Shown: positions 6,199 through 8,070 of the stretch, one piece after another
Position numbering within the stretch: the stretch's first letter is position 1
How the letters are laid out: each line of letters opens with the position of its first letter
Assembly: GCA_027296185.1 (NCBI GenBank)
Contig: JAPUJL010000292.1
Coordinates: 1-8,070, forward strand
Reading direction: 5' to 3'
Length of the DNA: 8,070 bases
From: SAR324 cluster bacterium
GTDB lineage: Bacteria; SAR324; JACQKK01
The notes under the pieces: generated by a model
Told to the model about the DNA's origin: nothing
Databases searched by the model: none
The model's input: the letters and a program-made list of their open reading frames with translations, nothing else
Translations under genes and position numbers: made by a program

Positions 6199-8070
6199 TC
6201 AGTTCGACTGTTGGGCGGGAATCCGCTCGGCGGAAGGCCGGGACTCGCCACCCAGGATGAGCCGGGCCACGGCGTTGACGATGTCGTCGGCGTGGATTCG
6301 CATCACGCGGTAGAGGGACTCGATATCCCCCGACTCGCCGAACTGGGTCGTGCCCAGGGAGACCTGGGGACAGCCCAGCGCGCCCCCCAGCCAATCGAGG
6401 GTGAGCGGGTGGCCGTCCAACACACTGACCAGGGGGAGGCGGTCTTCCGGAGGGAACAACTCGAACAAATACGGCGCCTCCACCGGGCTCGGCAGCAACC
6501 GGGCGCGCTGGTACTCGTTCCAGCCTTTATGGAGGCGGCCGGGGCTGGTGACGACGATCACGTTGGCGTAGATGCCGTCTTCCGCAAGTTGATCGCTGGC
6601 CCGTAGCGCCTGATCGGCCATGACGCCCATAGTGACGATGTTGAACCGTTCCCCCTGGGCGTAGCCGGCCTCGCTCCGGTGATCCCGGAGCCAGTATCCG
6701 CCCTCGATTACCTGGAGGCGCAGCCGCTCGTCGTAGTCGATCGGGGGTTGGGCGATGGGGTTGGTGGTGAGCCGCAGGTAGACCGGCCGCCCCGCCTCCC
6801 GGTCCTGCATCTGATCCAGCGCCCAACACATGACGATTTCCAGCTCCACCGAGTAGGCCGGCTCGTAGTAGTGCCAGTCGGGAAATCCGATCCCGAGCAA
6901 CGGAGTCAGGAAGCTCTGGTGCGCGCCGCCTTCCGGGGCCAGGGTAACCCCCGACGGTGTGCCCACCAGGATGAACTTGGACTCGCTGTAAATGCCGTTG
7001 TTCAGCATATCCAGGCCCCGGTTCAGGAATATGTCGTATACGGTCCCGATCGGGAACAGCATCGTCCCGTTCAGCTCGTGGGAAAGCCCCAGATTGCTCA
7101 ACACGGAGAAAAAGTTGTTCTCCGCGATGCCCAGTTCCAGGTGCCGCCCCGCCGGGCCCTGCCGCCATTGGAAGGGCGACTTCAGGTTATGGTCGGCGTA
7201 GGCGTCGGTCTGCTCGTGCGGCAGGTATACCCCCACCCGGTTGATCCACCCGCCGAGGTTCGTCGACACCGAGACGTCCGGCGCGCAGGTCACGATGCGC
7301 TCGCTCACTCCGTCGATACGGGAGAGGGCCACCATGATCTGGCCGAAGGCCCCTTGAGTCGAGTTCACGGGCTTGTAGGACAGGTTCAGACGCGCCGGCA
7401 CGGCGATGCGCTTCGGTTTCGGCAGGGGCGGGGGGCGGTTGCCGTGATGGAGGGGCACCTGCTCCAGGTAGCGGCGCAGCCCATCCACGTCCTCGACGCC
7501 GGAGAAGGCATCGAATTCCTCCCCCGGGGCGATCTTCAGGCGCTCCCGATACGCGTCGATTTCCGCCGCGGTGAGCAGGCCCGAGTGGTTGTCCTTGTGC
7601 GCGGCCAGGGGCAGGCCGAATCCCTTGATGGTGTAGGCGAGGATGGCCACGGGCCGATCCTGCACCCGCTCGGCGCGGTCGAAGACGTCGCAGATCATCT
7701 GCATGTCGTGGCCGCCGAGACCCATGATGGATTCCCGGAGAAATTCGCCGTCGTACTGGCCGATGAGCGCCGCCGCCTCCTTGCTCTTGGAGCCCGCCGC
7801 GTCCAGCAGCGCTCGCTTGTAGTCGTCGGCCGGAACCCGCAGCAGCGTCTGGTATTCGACGTTGGAGACGTCGTCGAACCATTTTTTCAGGTGATGGCCC
7901 CCCGGCTGATCGAACAGGCGCAGCACGGGCCGCCCGTACTTGAGAACGATCACCTCCCAACCCATCGAATCGAACACGTCGATGAGCTGCCGCACCCGGT
8001 TGGCCGAGAGCAGTTTGTCCAGGCTTTGCCGGTTGAGGTCGATGATCCACCAGCAGTTTTTCAGGTCGTA
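6199..8070 (-). CDS. Homodimeric 2-oxoacid dehydrogenase E1 (AceE/MdeB-like), 5' part outside the window
   Basis: Thiamine-diphosphate enzyme of the transketolase superfamily that decarboxylates pyruvate or a related 2-oxoacid and passes the acyl group to a lipoyl E2. The frame is open to the window edge, giving 623 visible residues; AceE-type proteins are usually about 780-900, so the N-terminal part with the start of the ThDP domain is missing. Visible: the WWIIDLNRQSLD strand (7-18), AYTIKGFG (145-152), KDNHSG (159-164), the pyrimidine-binding domain with ELGIAENN (312-319; E317 is the likely activating glutamate), PSGVTLAPEGGAHQS (372-386), and a C-terminal transketolase-like domain ending SLGTTQFGESGDI. 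ELGIAENN and PSGVTLAPEGGAHQS resemble the MdeB/'transketolase-like' branch more than E. coli AceE, so pyruvate is not the only candidate substrate. No E2 or E3 gene is visible. Apparent GTG 7995 is internal, not a start. Confidence 0.92.
   Translation of the reverse strand, partial: YDLKNCWWIIDLNRQSLDKLLSANRVRQLIDVFDSMGWEVIVLKYGRPVLRLFDQPGGHHLKKWFDDVSNVEYQTLLRVPADDYKRALLDAAGSKSKEAAALIGQYDGEFLRESIMGLGGHDMQMICDVFDRAERVQDRPVAILAYTIKGFGLPLAAHKDNHSGLLTAAEIDAYRERLKIAPGEEFDAFSGVEDVDGLRRYLEQVPLHHGNRPPPLPKPKRIAVPARLNLSYKPVNSTQGAFGQIMVALSRIDGVSERIVTCAPDVSVSTNLGGWINRVGVYLPHEQTDAYADHNLKSPFQWRQGPAGRHLELGIAENNFFSVLSNLGLSHELNGTMLFPIGTVYDIFLNRGLDMLNNGIYSESKFILVGTPSGVTLAPEGGAHQSFLTPLLGIGFPDWHYYEPAYSVELEIVMCWALDQMQDREAGRPVYLRLTTNPIAQPPIDYDERLRLQVIEGGYWLRDHRSEAGYAQGERFNIVTMGVMADQALRASDQLAEDGIYANVIVVTSPGRLHKGWNEYQRARLLPSPVEAPYLFELFPPEDRLPLVSVLDGHPLTLDWLGGALGCPQVSLGTTQFGESGDIESLYRVMRIHADDIVNAVARLILGGESRPSAERIPAQQSN

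Overview
This is a high-GC bacterial chromosome segment (roughly two thirds G+C by eye). Seven protein-coding genes are supported, and nearly all are core or cofactor metabolism. No rRNA, tRNA, CRISPR array, transposase, phage structural gene or secretion gene is visible. The phylum cannot be fixed from the sequence. The DXP-independent PdxS/PdxT route to pyridoxal phosphate, an EgtD-type histidine methyltransferase, a homodimeric 2-oxoacid dehydrogenase E1 and a dispersed 'PERSRR/PAEG' intergenic repeat suit a GC-rich soil or sediment lineage (Chloroflexota, Acidobacteriota or a related candidate phylum). That placement is only an inference.

Layout, left to right. pyrF (OMP decarboxylase) is on the minus strand at 48-728. 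A 356-bp divergent gap with a degenerate 18-bp tandem repeat separates it from a plus-strand short-chain dehydrogenase (1085-1846) that resembles 2-keto-3-deoxy-L-fuconate dehydrogenases. A 437-bp gap follows, with a palindromic dispersed repeat in its first half and an AT-richer promoter-like patch plus a long 5' leader in its second half. Next come pdxS and pdxT (2284-3764), overlapping by 7 bp, then a solitary beta-class DNA adenine methyltransferase (3995-4990). A strong hairpin in a 110-bp gap precedes egtD (5101-6159). egtD converges, across only 39 bp, on a minus-strand 2-oxoacid dehydrogenase E1 gene (6199 to beyond 8070) whose N-terminal part lies outside the window.

How the genes work together. 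Only pdxS-pdxT is a clear functional unit: the two subunits form the PLP synthase complex, with PdxT supplying ammonia from glutamine. pyrF (UMP synthesis), egtD (hercynine, the first intermediate of ergothioneine), the SDR and the thiamine-diphosphate E1 look like unrelated housekeeping neighbours. I find no convincing undescribed multi-gene system. The items most worth a second look are the solitary methyltransferase, which seems to lack the C-terminal extension I recall in many relatives; the two repeat-bearing gaps; the hairpin and N-terminal extension of egtD; and the subtype of the E1 enzyme.
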